DNA of 64,000 bases from Candidatus Eisenbacteria bacterium (GCA_020847735.1 JADLBL010000018.1:99970-163969); one strand, 5' to 3'; positions 1-9,188 are shown, counted from the stretch's first letter. Notes: generated from the sequence alone by a model not told the origin. A program made the numbers and translations.

Positions 1-372
1 GTCGGGGCGCAGCGTCGTGACCATGAGCAGCGCCCCGAACGCCGCCATGTTGCCGCCGCCGGTCATGTAGCCGGCGCCCGAGGAGACGGTGATCAGCGCG
101 TTGTTCTCGAGCGTCCCGAGCGGCCGGCCGCCGAGGCGCGCGACGCGCAGCAGCTGGAACAGGGCGAACGACAGGATCGCCGCCGTGATGGTCACGCCCA
201 TGGACCAGCCGGTCTTGAAGAAGACGTAAAGATTCGACAGGCACATCACGGCGCCGATGACCATGCCGACGAGGACGGCGCGCACCGTCAGCTGCGGCAC
301 TCCGGTGCGCCGCACGTGCTCACGCCAGTAGCGTTCGGGAGCCTCGGGAGCGGCTTCTCGAGGGTCAATCAT
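1..372 (-). CDS. OPT family oligopeptide transporter, N-terminal part
   Basis: The first 124 codons of a gene that runs off the left edge. The reading starts at the ATG complementary to 370-372 (MIDPREAAPEAPERYWREH...). Its N-terminus aligns by eye with the complete OPT protein at 14197-16188. Shared blocks are PQLT-RAVL-G, SNLY---K-GWS-GV-IT, a LENN motif, S-AGY-TG and FGALL. OPT proteins are proton-coupled inner-membrane importers of oligopeptides or metal-chelate compounds. At least two hydrophobic segments are visible (about residues 28-52 and 55-75). The substrate cannot be inferred. It is divergent from the STAS gene to its right. Confidence 0.85.
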   Translation of the reverse strand, partial: MIDPREAAPEAPERYWREHVRRTGVPQLTVRAVLVGMVIGAVMCLSNLYVFFKTGWSMGVTITAAILSFALFQLLRVARLGGRPLGTLENNALITVSSGAGYMTGGGNMAAFGALLMVTTLRPD

Positions 373-581
373 GCGGTCCTCATGGATGGGCCGGACGGCG
401 GAAGTCGGTCGAGCGGGCCGGCAGTCTAGCCTTTTCCCCCACACCGCGCCCGGGCAACCGGGAGCCGCGCTCGCAGGAAAATGCCTCGGGCCGCCAACTT
501 TTTCGGTGGCCGCGAGTATCTCATCCGGCGGGTTTCGTTTCGGCGGCGGCGCGGTGACACCGCGCGACAGGAGGTCGGTGC

Positions 582-923
582 GTGACGATTCGGCAGGTGG
601 GCGACATCACCGTGGTCTCACCCACGGGCTGGCTGGTGGGCGGCGAGGAGACCGACAGGCTCGAGGACCAGGTGCGGGAGCTGCTCGCGAACGGAAACCG
701 CAGGCTGGTGATCGATCTGGGCGGGATCGCGATGATGAACTCGCTGGCGGTCGGGGCGCTGATGGGCTGCCGCCAGAGCTACCGGAACCGCGACTGCCAC
801 ATGGTGCTCTGCGGCCTGAACACCCGCCTCGCGCGCATGTTCCTGATCACCCAGCTCACGCTGGTCTTCGAGCTGCACGAGACGCTCGAGGCGGCGCTCG
901 CCGCGCTCCAGCAGACGGCCTGA
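582..923 (+). CDS. STAS-domain anti-sigma factor antagonist-like protein
   Basis: A 113-residue single-domain protein with a STAS fold pattern: N-terminal strands (TIRQVGDITVVSPTGWL), then RRLVIDLGGIAMMNSLAVGAL. The latter matches the conserved region carrying the phosphorylatable Ser in SpoIIAA/RsbV proteins (consensus DL--V-F-DS-GL). The usual Asp-Ser is Asn-Ser here (MMNSLAVG), so the Ser is retained and the preceding Asp is not. The GTG start is chosen because an AGGAGG sits about 8 bases upstream. No kinase or phosphatase partner is adjacent, so its sigma or anti-sigma partner is unknown. Confidence 0.85.
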   Translation: MTIRQVGDITVVSPTGWLVGGEETDRLEDQVRELLANGNRRLVIDLGGIAMMNSLAVGALMGCRQSYRNRDCHMVLCGLNTRLARMFLITQLTLVFELHETLEAALAALQQTA

Positions 924-954
924 GCGCCCGGGCCCCGGGTCGGTTCGAACGACT

Positions 955-1081
955 CGGCATCCGTGGCTCGACGGCGGCCCGCTTGCTCGGCTTCCTGCCT
1001 CGCCGCGCTGCATCCACTCGGGCTCCCGCCATCCATGGCTTCGCCCTCGCCGGACGCACCGCCGTCGAGCCACGGATGCCG
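955..1081. repeat. Long inverted repeat between convergent genes
   Basis: A perfect 23-base inverted repeat has arms at 955-977 and 1059-1081, separated by 81 bases. It lies between the ends of the STAS gene and of the convergent secreted-protein gene. Both strands read GIRGSTA...AVEPRMP when translated, so a spurious frame runs through it. It may act as a two-way terminator or be a dispersed REP/MITE-like repeat. Only one copy is visible in the window. Confidence 0.7.
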
Positions 1082-1097
1082 AATCGCCGAGTGTCGT

Positions 1098-1865
1098 CTA
1101 GCGATAGAGGCTCTTGACGCGGCCCCAGCTCGAGGCGGCCGCCGGAGTGGGCAGCAGGTAGGAGACGAGCTGGTAAAGCGTCCCGGCGTCGTACTGCACG
1201 AGTCCCACGTCGTCCGCGTACCACTCGAAGGCGCTCTCGGGGCCCGTGGCCGAGGGCCCGGCCGCCGGCCCCGCGAGCCGGCCGTCGAGCGCGAGCGCCT
1301 CTCCGCGCGGCGCGAATGGCAGCGCCGGCCCCGCCGGCCGCGCCGGAGGCGGAACCTGCGCCACCCCGAAGCAGTCGAACGATCCCGCCGGGTTCACCAG
1401 CGTCGCGTGCCCCTGGACCTTCCACCAGCTGTCGAACTCGCCGAAGGTCACGTTGTCCGGAATGGCGATGGCGCGCGTGTGCTGGTTCCACTCGAGGCCC
1501 AGCACGGGCGAGCCGGGAAAGATCCGGACCGGCGGCTCGTAGACAAGGCCGAAGGGTATGCTCGCCCGGTAGTAGCCACCGAGCAGCACGCTGCCGTCGG
1601 TGTCGAGCATCCAGAAGTTGATGAGCCCGTCGTCGGCGCCGCCCGAGTACGTCTTGATGTACATGCGGCGCCCCCGCACGCGCACCGGCTCGGTGATCTC
1701 CTCGAAGTGCGGCTCGTCGGCCTCGTTCATGTACTGCCAGCGGTTGCCGACGTCGAGCGGCAGCCACTCGGCGCGCGCCGCGCCGCCGGGCATGAGCGCG
1801 CCGGCGCAGGCGGCCAGCGCGAGCGCGGGCAGTAACGCGAGCGGGTGCCGCCTCCCTGGCGCCAT
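1098..1865 (-). CDS. Secreted protein with C-terminal SSWGRVKSLYR tail
   Basis: A 255-residue protein of unknown function. The start at 1865 gives a clear signal peptide (MAPGRRHPLALLPALALAACAG..., cleavage near GGAARA) and has GGAGGG about 9 bases upstream. An upstream in-frame extension is shadow. The mature part opens EWLPLDVGNRWQYMNEADEP, a phrase typical of secreted proteins of the 'LP-D-GN-W-Y' kind. It has many aromatic residues and a Pro/Ala-rich stretch near residues 175-205. The last eleven residues, SSWGRVKSLYR, recur exactly at the end of the protein at 17090-17839. This suggests a C-terminal sorting or anchoring signal rather than part of a folded domain. It is divergent from the TPR peptidase gene. 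Confidence 0.8.
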   Translation of the reverse strand: MAPGRRHPLALLPALALAACAGALMPGGAARAEWLPLDVGNRWQYMNEADEPHFEEITEPVRVRGRRMYIKTYSGGADDGLINFWMLDTDGSVLLGGYYRASIPFGLVYEPPVRIFPGSPVLGLEWNQHTRAIAIPDNVTFGEFDSWWKVQGHATLVNPAGSFDCFGVAQVPPPARPAGPALPFAPRGEALALDGRLAGPAAGPSATGPESAFEWYADDVGLVQYDAGTLYQLVSYLLPTPAAASSWGRVKSLYR

Positions 1866-2148
1866 GCGGTTGACACCCTCCAGAACCTGCCCGGAAATGC
1901 GGTGAAGGTTCACGACGCGATCCCGGACGAAAACGCGGGGCCCGGCGCGGCGGCGTGCGTGGAGCGGCCGGCCGCCCCGGGATGCTACGTCCTCGGGCCG
2001 CGGACGGGTGGAGGAATCTTCGGCCGTGGCCGCGAAACCTTCGTCCCGGCTCCGGGGCGGGCCCCTCGCGCCGCGGCCCGGGTCGCGAATAGACTGCGGC
2101 GAGTCCGCGCCGCGCGTCGGCGCCCTTCCCACCCTTCGCGGAGTGCGC

Positions 2149-4902
2149 ATGTCCCCGATCGTTCGCGGTCTTCGGCCGTCCCTGTTCGCCGCCGTGGTCC
2201 TGTCGTTGAGCGCGCCGCTGCCCGCGGCCGGGGCCGTGGCGCTTCCCGACACCGGTCTCTTCGCGCCGGTCGCGCGGCAGTACCGCGCGCGGCTCGAGGC
2301 CATCCGGCGCGCGCCCGAACCGGCGGCGCCAGGCGTCCTGCGGCTGCTGCTCGCGACCGGTCAGCCGGACGAGGCCGCGCGGCGGCTCGCGAAGCTGACG
2401 GGCGAACCGCGCGAGGCGGACGTGATGCGCGCCCGGGTGGCGCTCGCGCGCCAGGACTTCGCGGCGCTCGAGCCCGTCCGCCTGCGCATCATGGACGGTC
2501 CCATGGACCGCGAGGACGAGCGCGGCGCGCTCTTCTCGTGGCGTTTCGCCACCGATGACGCGGCGGCGATCGACGAGCTGACTCGCGACGCGGTCGCGGG
2601 CCGTGACGACGCGCGAGCGGTGCCGGAGCTGCTGGCCGCGGGCCGGCTCGCCTACGACCGCCTCGCGTACGCGCGCGCCGAATCGTGCTTCACGCGCGTG
2701 ATCGCGGCGGTGCCCCGCCCGGCGGACGAGCCGGCCTGGGGCTCGACCGCTTCGGCCCAGCGCGCCGCCGCGCTCGCCGGCCTCGGGCTCGTGCAGCAGA
2801 AGCGCCGCGACTGGGACGGCTCGCTCGTCACGTTGCGCGAGGCGCTCGAGGCCTTCGGCGGCCCCGACGTGCTCATGCCGCTGACCGAGACGCTCATCCG
2901 CCTCGGCCGCACCGACGAGGCGATCTCGGCCGCCGAGTGGGCGGTGGCGCTCGCGCCCTACAACGACGCCGCGCACTACCTGCTCGGCAACGGCTACGCG
3001 CGCAAGAACTACACGCAGCTCGCGGCCGCCTACCCGCGGGTGTTCGCCGGCGCCGCCGGTCGCGCCGCGCTCGCGCGGGCCGACGCGCTGCTCGCCGGCG
3101 GCCGGAGGGACGCGGCGCGCGGGGCGTACGCCGCGATCGTCCGCGCGCACGCGGATTGGGCGGACGCCCGCGTGCGGCTCGCTTCGCTCGACTTCGAGGA
3201 CGGACGGTTCGCCGAATCGCGCGACGGCTGCTTCGCCGCGCTGCGCTCCTGCCCCGAGTACGGCCGGGCGCACGCCGTGCTCGCCAAGTCGCTCGAGGGG
3301 CAGCGCTTCGTGGTGGACGTGCACCGCGCCGGCTACGAGGCGCGCTTCGCCGCCGCGCCGACGCCGGAGGTGCCGGGCATCGAGAAGTTCGTGGTCAACT
3401 GGCGCTCCCTTTCGCCCCGCCACCAGAAGCGCGTCGCGCTCTCGGTGGCGCCGTGGAAGGCGTTCCTGCCGGTGCTCATCGCCGGCGGCTCGACCTACTA
3501 CATCAAGCCCGTCTACCTGCTGCTCTCGGAGTGCCCGAACCTCGGGACGCTGCGTGACCAGCGCATCAACTACGACTCGCGGCTGTGGGACGACGTGCGC
3601 GGCTGCGGCGGCTACCACACGGTGACCGGCATCGAGGACGTCGAGCGCACGATCTTCGACCGCTACAACACGGTGCTCCACGAGCTGACGCACCAGGTGC
3701 ACGCCATGCTGCCGGCCGACGACGCGCGCGAGATCCAGGAGCTCTACCGGCGCGCCAAGCTGCGCGACGACGCCACGAAGGACGGCTACCTGTCGCGCTA
3801 CGCGGGCGGCAGCGTCTTCGAGTATTTCGCCGAGGGCGCCAACGCCCTCTACTCGCCGATGCGCGACGAGTACGACCCGCGCGAGGTGGTGCGCGAGCGG
3901 CTCGAACGCCTGGATCCCAACCTGCGGAAACTGGTGGAACGTTTCCTGGCGCGCACCGACGTGAGCGCCTCCTACCCGATCGCCTACACCGCGGGCGGCG
4001 ACGACCGCGTCGAGCGCGGCAAGGTCGCCGAGGCGGCGCCCTTCTACCGCAAGGCCCTGGCGATCGAGCCGGCGAACGAGACCGCGCTGCTGTCGCTCTC
4101 GCGCGCGCTGTCGCTGGGCAACCGCGCGGCGGCGGCGGAGTCGGCGGCGACCCGCGCGGTGGCGGCGCATCCGGCCAGCGGCCCGGCGCGCACGACGCTG
4201 GCGTTCGCGCACTGGCAGGCGGGCCGCGGGCTGGCCGCCGCGCGGGCCGGGCTCGCCGCCGCCCGGCCGCTGGTGCGCGCCGAGGACCGCTACCTGGTGG
4301 ACGCGTCGCTGGGCGCTCTGGCGTGGACGGCGGGTGACGCGCCGGCGGCGCTCGCCGCCTACGACTCGGTTCTCGCCTACCAGTCCGACAACCCGGAGGG
4401 CCAGCAGGGCCGCGCCGAGGCGCTGGCGCTGGCCGGTCGCACGGACGAGGCGGTCGCCCAGTACGAGCGGGCCGTGCGGATGCGCACCGGGGTCGTGGAG
4501 CTGCGCTGCGACTACGCGCGCGACCTGCTGCGCGCCGGGCGCGTCGAGCCGGCGCGCGCCCAGCTCGCGGAGGCCGCGCTCCTCGACGCGGAAAACCCGA
4601 CGGCCGAGGCGCTGCGCGCCTGGTGCGACCTGGCCACCGGCGACCTCGCGAAGGCCGGCGCGCGCGCGCATCAGGCGCTCGCCTGGGGACCGTGGTGCGA
4701 CCTCGCCGCCATCGTGAACGGCGCGGTGGAACGCCGGCTGGGTCGCGCGGGTGCGGCGCGCGAGGCGTGGGCGCCGGTGGAAAGCCGCATCGCTTCGGCC
4801 GCAGGCCCCGAGTACGTCTACCGCCCGAAGCTCGCGACCTGGGAGCAGGTGCACGCGCTGCCCGCGGCGGAGCGGGCGATTCTCGAGGACTTCCGCCGCT
4901 GA
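2149..4902 (+). CDS. TPR-repeat protein with zinc-metallopeptidase (gluzincin-like) domain
   Basis: A 917-residue exported protein. The ATG at 2149 is chosen because it gives a signal peptide (MSPIVRGLRPSLFAAVVLSLSAPLPAAGA); the longer in-frame ORF adds only low-complexity residues. Tetratricopeptide-like helical repeats occupy roughly residues 140-390 and 620-880. Between them is a peptidase-like core with HELTH at 511-515 (HExxH zinc motif) and a candidate third ligand Glu near 562 (YFAEGAN). Spacing and order resemble gluzincin peptidases of the DUF1570/M48 type. The TPRs suggest a protein-protein scaffold in the periplasm or on the outer surface. The substrate is unknown. A 14-bp hairpin follows the stop. 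Confidence 0.8.
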   Translation: MSPIVRGLRPSLFAAVVLSLSAPLPAAGAVALPDTGLFAPVARQYRARLEAIRRAPEPAAPGVLRLLLATGQPDEAARRLAKLTGEPREADVMRARVALARQDFAALEPVRLRIMDGPMDREDERGALFSWRFATDDAAAIDELTRDAVAGRDDARAVPELLAAGRLAYDRLAYARAESCFTRVIAAVPRPADEPAWGSTASAQRAAALAGLGLVQQKRRDWDGSLVTLREALEAFGGPDVLMPLTETLIRLGRTDEAISAAEWAVALAPYNDAAHYLLGNGYARKNYTQLAAAYPRVFAGAAGRAALARADALLAGGRRDAARGAYAAIVRAHADWADARVRLASLDFEDGRFAESRDGCFAALRSCPEYGRAHAVLAKSLEGQRFVVDVHRAGYEARFAAAPTPEVPGIEKFVVNWRSLSPRHQKRVALSVAPWKAFLPVLIAGGSTYYIKPVYLLLSECPNLGTLRDQRINYDSRLWDDVRGCGGYHTVTGIEDVERTIFDRYNTVLHELTHQVHAMLPADDAREIQELYRRAKLRDDATKDGYLSRYAGGSVFEYFAEGANALYSPMRDEYDPREVVRERLERLDPNLRKLVERFLARTDVSASYPIAYTAGGDDRVERGKVAEAAPFYRKALAIEPANETALLSLSRALSLGNRAAAAESAATRAVAAHPASGPARTTLAFAHWQAGRGLAAARAGLAAARPLVRAEDRYLVDASLGALAWTAGDAPAALAAYDSVLAYQSDNPEGQQGRAEALALAGRTDEAVAQYERAVRMRTGVVELRCDYARDLLRAGRVEPARAQLAEAALLDAENPTAEALRAWCDLATGDLAKAGARAHQALAWGPWCDLAAIVNGAVERRLGRAGAAREAWAPVESRIASAAGPEYVYRPKLATWEQVHALPAAERAILEDFRR

Positions 4903-4924
4903 GCGGCGCCGCCGGGCCCCTCGC

Positions 4925-4956
4925 GGGATCCGGCCGCGCCCTCGCGGCCGGATCCC
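4925..4956. terminator. 14-bp perfect hairpin between convergent genes
   Basis: Arms 4925-4938 and 4943-4956 are perfectly complementary around a four-base CCCT loop. It sits between the ends of the TPR-peptidase gene and the RND permease gene, so it can serve both strands. There is no U-tract on either side, so it may need another factor. Confidence 0.65.
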
Positions 4957-4969
4957 GGGGAGCGGACCG

Positions 4970-7900
4970 TCAGGCGGGCGTGCCCTCGGACTCGAGCCCG
5001 GCGTGCCGCGTGGCCGCGACCGGCTCGCTGAAGTCGTCCGCCTGGTGCACCTTGGCGACCAGCGTGTAGATGGCCGGCACCAGGAACAGCGTGAACGCGG
5101 TGCCGATGATCATGCCGGTGACCAGCGTGATGCCGATGCTGTTGCGCGCCCCCGCGCCCGGGCCGTGCGCGAAGATGAGCGGCAGGTGCCCGAACACGGT
5201 CGCCGCGGTCGTCATGAGGATCGGCCGCAGGCGCGTGCCCGCCGCCTGGATCACCGCGTGCATCTTGTCGAGCCCGGTCTGCTGCAGGTGGTTCGCGAAC
5301 TCGACGATCAGGATGCCGTTCTTGGCCACCAGCCCGACGAGCGTGATCAGACCGACCTGGCTGTAGATGTTGATCGAGGTGAAGCCGAGGAACGTGAACA
5401 GCAGCGCGCCCGAGAGCGCGAGCGGCGCCGAGCCGGTCAGGATCACGAACGGATCGCGGAAGCTTTCGAACTGGGCGGCGAGCACGAGGCCGATGAGCAG
5501 CGCCGAGAGCAGGAAGATGCCGAGGAACTTGCTGCCCTCGGTGCGCAGCTGCCGGGACTCGCCCGCGTAGTCGAGCGTGAAGCCGCGCGGCAGGATCTTG
5601 TGCGCCTCCGTCTCGAGGTAGCTGAGCGCGTCCTCGAGCGAAACCCCCGGCGGAATCGCGCCCTGAAGCCGGACCGCGTTGAGCTGCTGGAAGCGCTTCA
5701 GGTCACGCGGCTGCGTGCTGGTCTCGATGTGCGCGAACGTGGACAGCGGCACCAGCTTGCCGTCCGGTCCGCTCACGTAGATGGACTCGAGCTGCTTCGG
5801 CGTCAGGCGCTCGGCCCGCTTGATCTGGGGGATCACCTTGTAGCTGCGTCCCTGGACGCTGAACCGGTTGACGAAGTTGCCGCCCAGCATGACGGACAGG
5901 TCCTGCCCCGCCTGGCTCAGGTCCACGCCGAGCGCTCGAACCTTGTCGCGGTCGAAGACGACCTCCGCCTGCGGCTGGTCGAACTTGAGGTCCGTGTCCA
6001 CGTACATGAACTTGCCGCTCGCGTAGGCCTTGCCCACGAGCTCCCCGGCGATGGCCGCGAGCTGCTCCGGCTCCGCCGTCGAGGCGATGACGAGATCCAC
6101 GGGGAAGGAACCGCCGCCCGGCAGCGACGAAGGCGTGATCGGAATGGCGCGGATGCCCGGAATATGCGACATGCCCGCGGCCGCCTGCATGCGGATCGGC
6201 TCGATGCCGCGCTTGCGCTCGCTCCACGGCTTCGTCGTCATGCCGCCGAAGCCGCCGCCGGGCATGGTGATCTGGAAGATGTTCTGCGCCTCGGGAATGG
6301 AGCGGTAGACGTCGTACATGCGCGTCGTGAAGAGCCGCGTCTGGTCGAGCGTCGCGTTGGGGGCGCCCTGAACGATGCCGAACACGATGCTCTGGTCCTC
6401 GGGCGGGGCCAGCTCGCGCTGCGAGAACATGTAGAACGGCACCGCCAGCAGCACGACAATCAGCCACAACACGAGCAGCACGCTGCGGTGCTTGAGCGCC
6501 GCGCCGAGCGAACCCATGTAGCGCCGCCGCAGCTGCTCGAAGCGGTGGTTGATCCAGCCCGCGAATCCCCGCTCGCTGTCGCCGGAGCGCAGCAGGCGCG
6601 AACCCATCATCGGCGAAAGCGTCAGGGCGACGGAGCCGGAGATGAGAACGGCCCCCGCGAGTGTCAGCGCGAACTCGCGGAACAGCGAGCCGGTCAGTCC
6701 GCCCTGGATCGCGAGCGGCGTGTAGACGGCCGCGAGGGTGACCGACATGGCGATGATCGGCCCGACCAGCTCGCGCGCGGCGAGGATCGCGGCGTGCAGC
6801 GGCGGCTGGCCCTCGTGCACGTGGCGCTCGATGTTCTCGACCATGACGATGGCGTCGTCCACCACGAGTCCGACCGAGAGCACGATGGCGAGCAGCGTCA
6901 GCAGGTTGATCGTGAAGCCCGCGACGGCCATGAGGAACACCGCGCCGATCAGCGAGACCGGGATGGCGATGACGGGAATGATCAGGCCGCGGATCGAACC
7001 CAGGAACAGGAAGATCACGAGCATGACGATGAGCAGCGTCTCGGTCAGCGTCTTAAGCACCTCGCGGATCGAGTCCTCGATGTACGCCGTCGAGTCATAC
7101 GGGATGTTGGCGGTCATGCCCACCGGAAGCTGGGTCTTGATCTCCTCCACGGCCTTGCGAACCTCGCGGATCACCTCGAGAGAGTTCGCGGTCGGGAGCA
7201 CGTAGATGCCCATGAACGTGGCCTTCTGCCCGTTGAAACGCACGTCCGTGTCGTAGTCCTCGGCGCCCAAAACGACGTCGGCGACGTCGCCGAGCCGGAC
7301 GACGTCGCCGCCCGACTCGTGGACCACGAGACGCTTGAAGTCGTCCACCGTCCGCAGGTCGGTGTTCGCGACCAGATTCACCGACGTCATCGTGCCTTTC
7401 GTGCGGCCGAGCGCGGACAGATAGTTGTTGCGCGCGAGCGCGCCCCAGACCTCGGAGGGCGAGAGCCCCTGCGCGGCCATGCGGTCGGCGCGCAGCCAGA
7501 TGCGCATGGCGAACGTGCCGCCGCCGAGGATGTCGGCGCGCTGGACGCCGTTGATGGCGCTCAGCCGCGGTTGCACGACGCGCGTCAGGTAGTCCGTGAT
7601 CTGGTTCTGGTCCAGTTCGCTGGAGGCGAAGCCCAGGTACATGGCGGCGAACTGCGCGTCCGCGGTCACGACCTCGATGACCGGCGCCTGCGCCTCGGGC
7701 GGCAGGTCGTTGCGCACCTGCGCGACCTTCGCCTGGATCTGGGTCAGGGCGGCGTTGGTGTCGTAGTTGAGCTTCAGGTGCACGGTGATGGTGCTGACGC
7801 TGGAGCCGCTCGACGATTCCATGTAGTCGATGCCGTCCACGCTCGCGACCGCCCGCTCGAGCGGCGAGGTGATGAAGCCGCGGACGAGGTCGGCGCTGGC

Positions 7901-8059
7901 GCCGATGTACACGGTCGTGATCGAGACCGAGGCCATGTCGGTGCGCGGAAACTGGCGGACGCTGAGCGATCGGATGGACTGGATGCCCGCGACCAGGATG
8001 AGCAGGTTGACGACGATCGCGAGAACCGGACGCCGGATGAACAGGTCGGTGAACTTCAT
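4970..8059 (-). CDS. RND efflux pump permease (HAE1/MexB-like)
   Basis: A 1029-residue inner-membrane, proton-driven RND transporter that exports drugs or other hydrophobic compounds through a tripartite complex. The N-terminus MKFTDLFIRRPVLAIVVN matches AcrB/MexF-type permeases. The TM4 proton-relay pair is visible in LSVGLVVDDAIVMVENIERH at about residue 400. Two large periplasmic loops and twelve hydrophobic segments lie in the expected order, and the length is standard. It follows the adaptor gene after one base, so the two form an operon. No TolC/OprM-type outer-membrane factor lies nearby, so the pump probably borrows one from elsewhere. Substrates are unknown. Confidence 0.95.
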   Translation of the reverse strand: MKFTDLFIRRPVLAIVVNLLILVAGIQSIRSLSVRQFPRTDMASVSITTVYIGASADLVRGFITSPLERAVASVDGIDYMESSSGSSVSTITVHLKLNYDTNAALTQIQAKVAQVRNDLPPEAQAPVIEVVTADAQFAAMYLGFASSELDQNQITDYLTRVVQPRLSAINGVQRADILGGGTFAMRIWLRADRMAAQGLSPSEVWGALARNNYLSALGRTKGTMTSVNLVANTDLRTVDDFKRLVVHESGGDVVRLGDVADVVLGAEDYDTDVRFNGQKATFMGIYVLPTANSLEVIREVRKAVEEIKTQLPVGMTANIPYDSTAYIEDSIREVLKTLTETLLIVMLVIFLFLGSIRGLIIPVIAIPVSLIGAVFLMAVAGFTINLLTLLAIVLSVGLVVDDAIVMVENIERHVHEGQPPLHAAILAARELVGPIIAMSVTLAAVYTPLAIQGGLTGSLFREFALTLAGAVLISGSVALTLSPMMGSRLLRSGDSERGFAGWINHRFEQLRRRYMGSLGAALKHRSVLLVLWLIVVLLAVPFYMFSQRELAPPEDQSIVFGIVQGAPNATLDQTRLFTTRMYDVYRSIPEAQNIFQITMPGGGFGGMTTKPWSERKRGIEPIRMQAAAGMSHIPGIRAIPITPSSLPGGGSFPVDLVIASTAEPEQLAAIAGELVGKAYASGKFMYVDTDLKFDQPQAEVVFDRDKVRALGVDLSQAGQDLSVMLGGNFVNRFSVQGRSYKVIPQIKRAERLTPKQLESIYVSGPDGKLVPLSTFAHIETSTQPRDLKRFQQLNAVRLQGAIPPGVSLEDALSYLETEAHKILPRGFTLDYAGESRQLRTEGSKFLGIFLLSALLIGLVLAAQFESFRDPFVILTGSAPLALSGALLFTFLGFTSINIYSQVGLITLVGLVAKNGILIVEFANHLQQTGLDKMHAVIQAAGTRLRPILMTTAATVFGHLPLIFAHGPGAGARNSIGITLVTGMIIGTAFTLFLVPAIYTLVAKVHQADDFSEPVAATRHAGLESEGTPA

Positions 8060-8060
8060 C

Positions 8061-9188
8061 TCAGCTGTCCTGCGGGCGCGGGGAGCCGCTCGCCGGCAGC
8101 GTGATCGTGCTGTCCACCTTGACGGCCGCGCCGCTGCGCAGCTTGAACACGCCCGAGGTCACGACCTGCTGTCCCGCGCTCACGCCCGAGGTCACCGCGA
8201 CCAGGTCGCCGCGCGTGCTGCCGAGCTGCACGAACTGCTGGCGCACGCCGCGGTAGGACTTGCCGTCGGGGCCCTTGAGGTCCTCGATGATGAAGACCGA
8301 GTTGCCGTACGGCGCGTAATTGATGGAGGTCGCCGGCAGGGCGATCACGTGCGCGCGCGAACCGAGGTCCACGCGCACCGAGACGTACATGCCGGGCCGC
8401 AGGCGGCCGTGCGGATTCGCGAACGTCGCCTGCACGCGGACGTTGTGGGTCGCCGCGTCCGCCACCGGGTTGATCGCGGTGATCCGCCCGCTGCCGAGCG
8501 TGCGCGAACCGCTGTCGGCGGAGACGGTCACGCCCAGCCCCCGGCGCAGTTCGCCCACGTCCTGCTGCGGAACCGTGAAGTCCACGTAGACGGGATCGAG
8601 CGACTGCAGCGGCACGATCGGATCGCCGCTGCCCACGAACTGGCCGAGGTTCACCTGGCGGATGCCCGTGACCCCGGCGAACGGCGCGCGAATGACCTTG
8701 CGATCGATCGTCGCCCGGATCACGTTGACCTGCGCCTCCGCCTGCCGGAAGAGCGCCGCCACCTGGTCGTGATCCGATTGCGCGACGAGTTTCTGCGCGA
8801 GCAGCGCCTGCGAACGGTCGAGGTTCGACTTCGCGAGGTCGCGCGCCGCCTCGGCCGAGGCGAGCTGGGCCCGCTCCTGCCGGGCGTCGAGCTGGACCAG
8901 CGCCTGCCCCTCGCGGACCGAGGAGCCCGACTCGAACTGGATGCGGTCCACCACGCCCGGCAGATCCGCGCTCAGCGTCACGCCCTGCACCGGCTCGACG
9001 CTGCCGACCGCCTCGAGCGCCTCGCTCCATCCCTGCGGCTGCGCGGTCACCGCGGTGACCGCTTCGGGGGGGGGCGAGTAGCTCTTACCGGCCGCGATGG
9101 CGGCGGAGATCTGCTGAAACTTGATGAAACCGATGATGGCGACGAACGTAACGACGATCGCCAGCATCTGGACCATGCGCTTGTTCAC
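8061..9188 (-). CDS. RND efflux periplasmic adaptor (HlyD/MexA family)
   Basis: A 375-residue membrane-fusion protein that links the downstream permease to an outer-membrane channel. The GTG start at 9188 has AGGAG about 7 bases upstream. A single N-terminal membrane anchor (MLAIVVTFVAIIGFIKF) has no lipobox Cys. The usual order follows: barrel-sandwich half-motif (GSVEPVQGVTLSADLPGVVDRI), coiled-coil hairpin about residues 95-165 rich in Ala/Glu/Gln, second lipoyl half (IRAPFAGVTGIRQVNLGQFV), then beta-barrel and membrane-proximal domains. It is the first gene of the pump operon. Confidence 0.95.
   Translation of the reverse strand: MNKRMVQMLAIVVTFVAIIGFIKFQQISAAIAAGKSYSPPPEAVTAVTAQPQGWSEALEAVGSVEPVQGVTLSADLPGVVDRIQFESGSSVREGQALVQLDARQERAQLASAEAARDLAKSNLDRSQALLAQKLVAQSDHDQVAALFRQAEAQVNVIRATIDRKVIRAPFAGVTGIRQVNLGQFVGSGDPIVPLQSLDPVYVDFTVPQQDVGELRRGLGVTVSADSGSRTLGSGRITAINPVADAATHNVRVQATFANPHGRLRPGMYVSVRVDLGSRAHVIALPATSINYAPYGNSVFIIEDLKGPDGKSYRGVRQQFVQLGSTRGDLVAVTSGVSAGQQVVTSGVFKLRSGAAVKVDSTITLPASGSPRPQDS

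Noticed and set aside
856..4854. 1332-codon leftward open frame opposite the TPR-peptidase gene
   Set aside because: Arg/Ala/Gly-rich shadow of GC-rich coding DNA. The + frame has a signal peptide, TPRs and an HExxH motif, while the leftward frame has no recognisable domain.
4751..8104. 1117-codon rightward open frame opposite the RND permease
   Set aside because: Antisense shadow of a well-conserved permease, with charged low-complexity sequence only.
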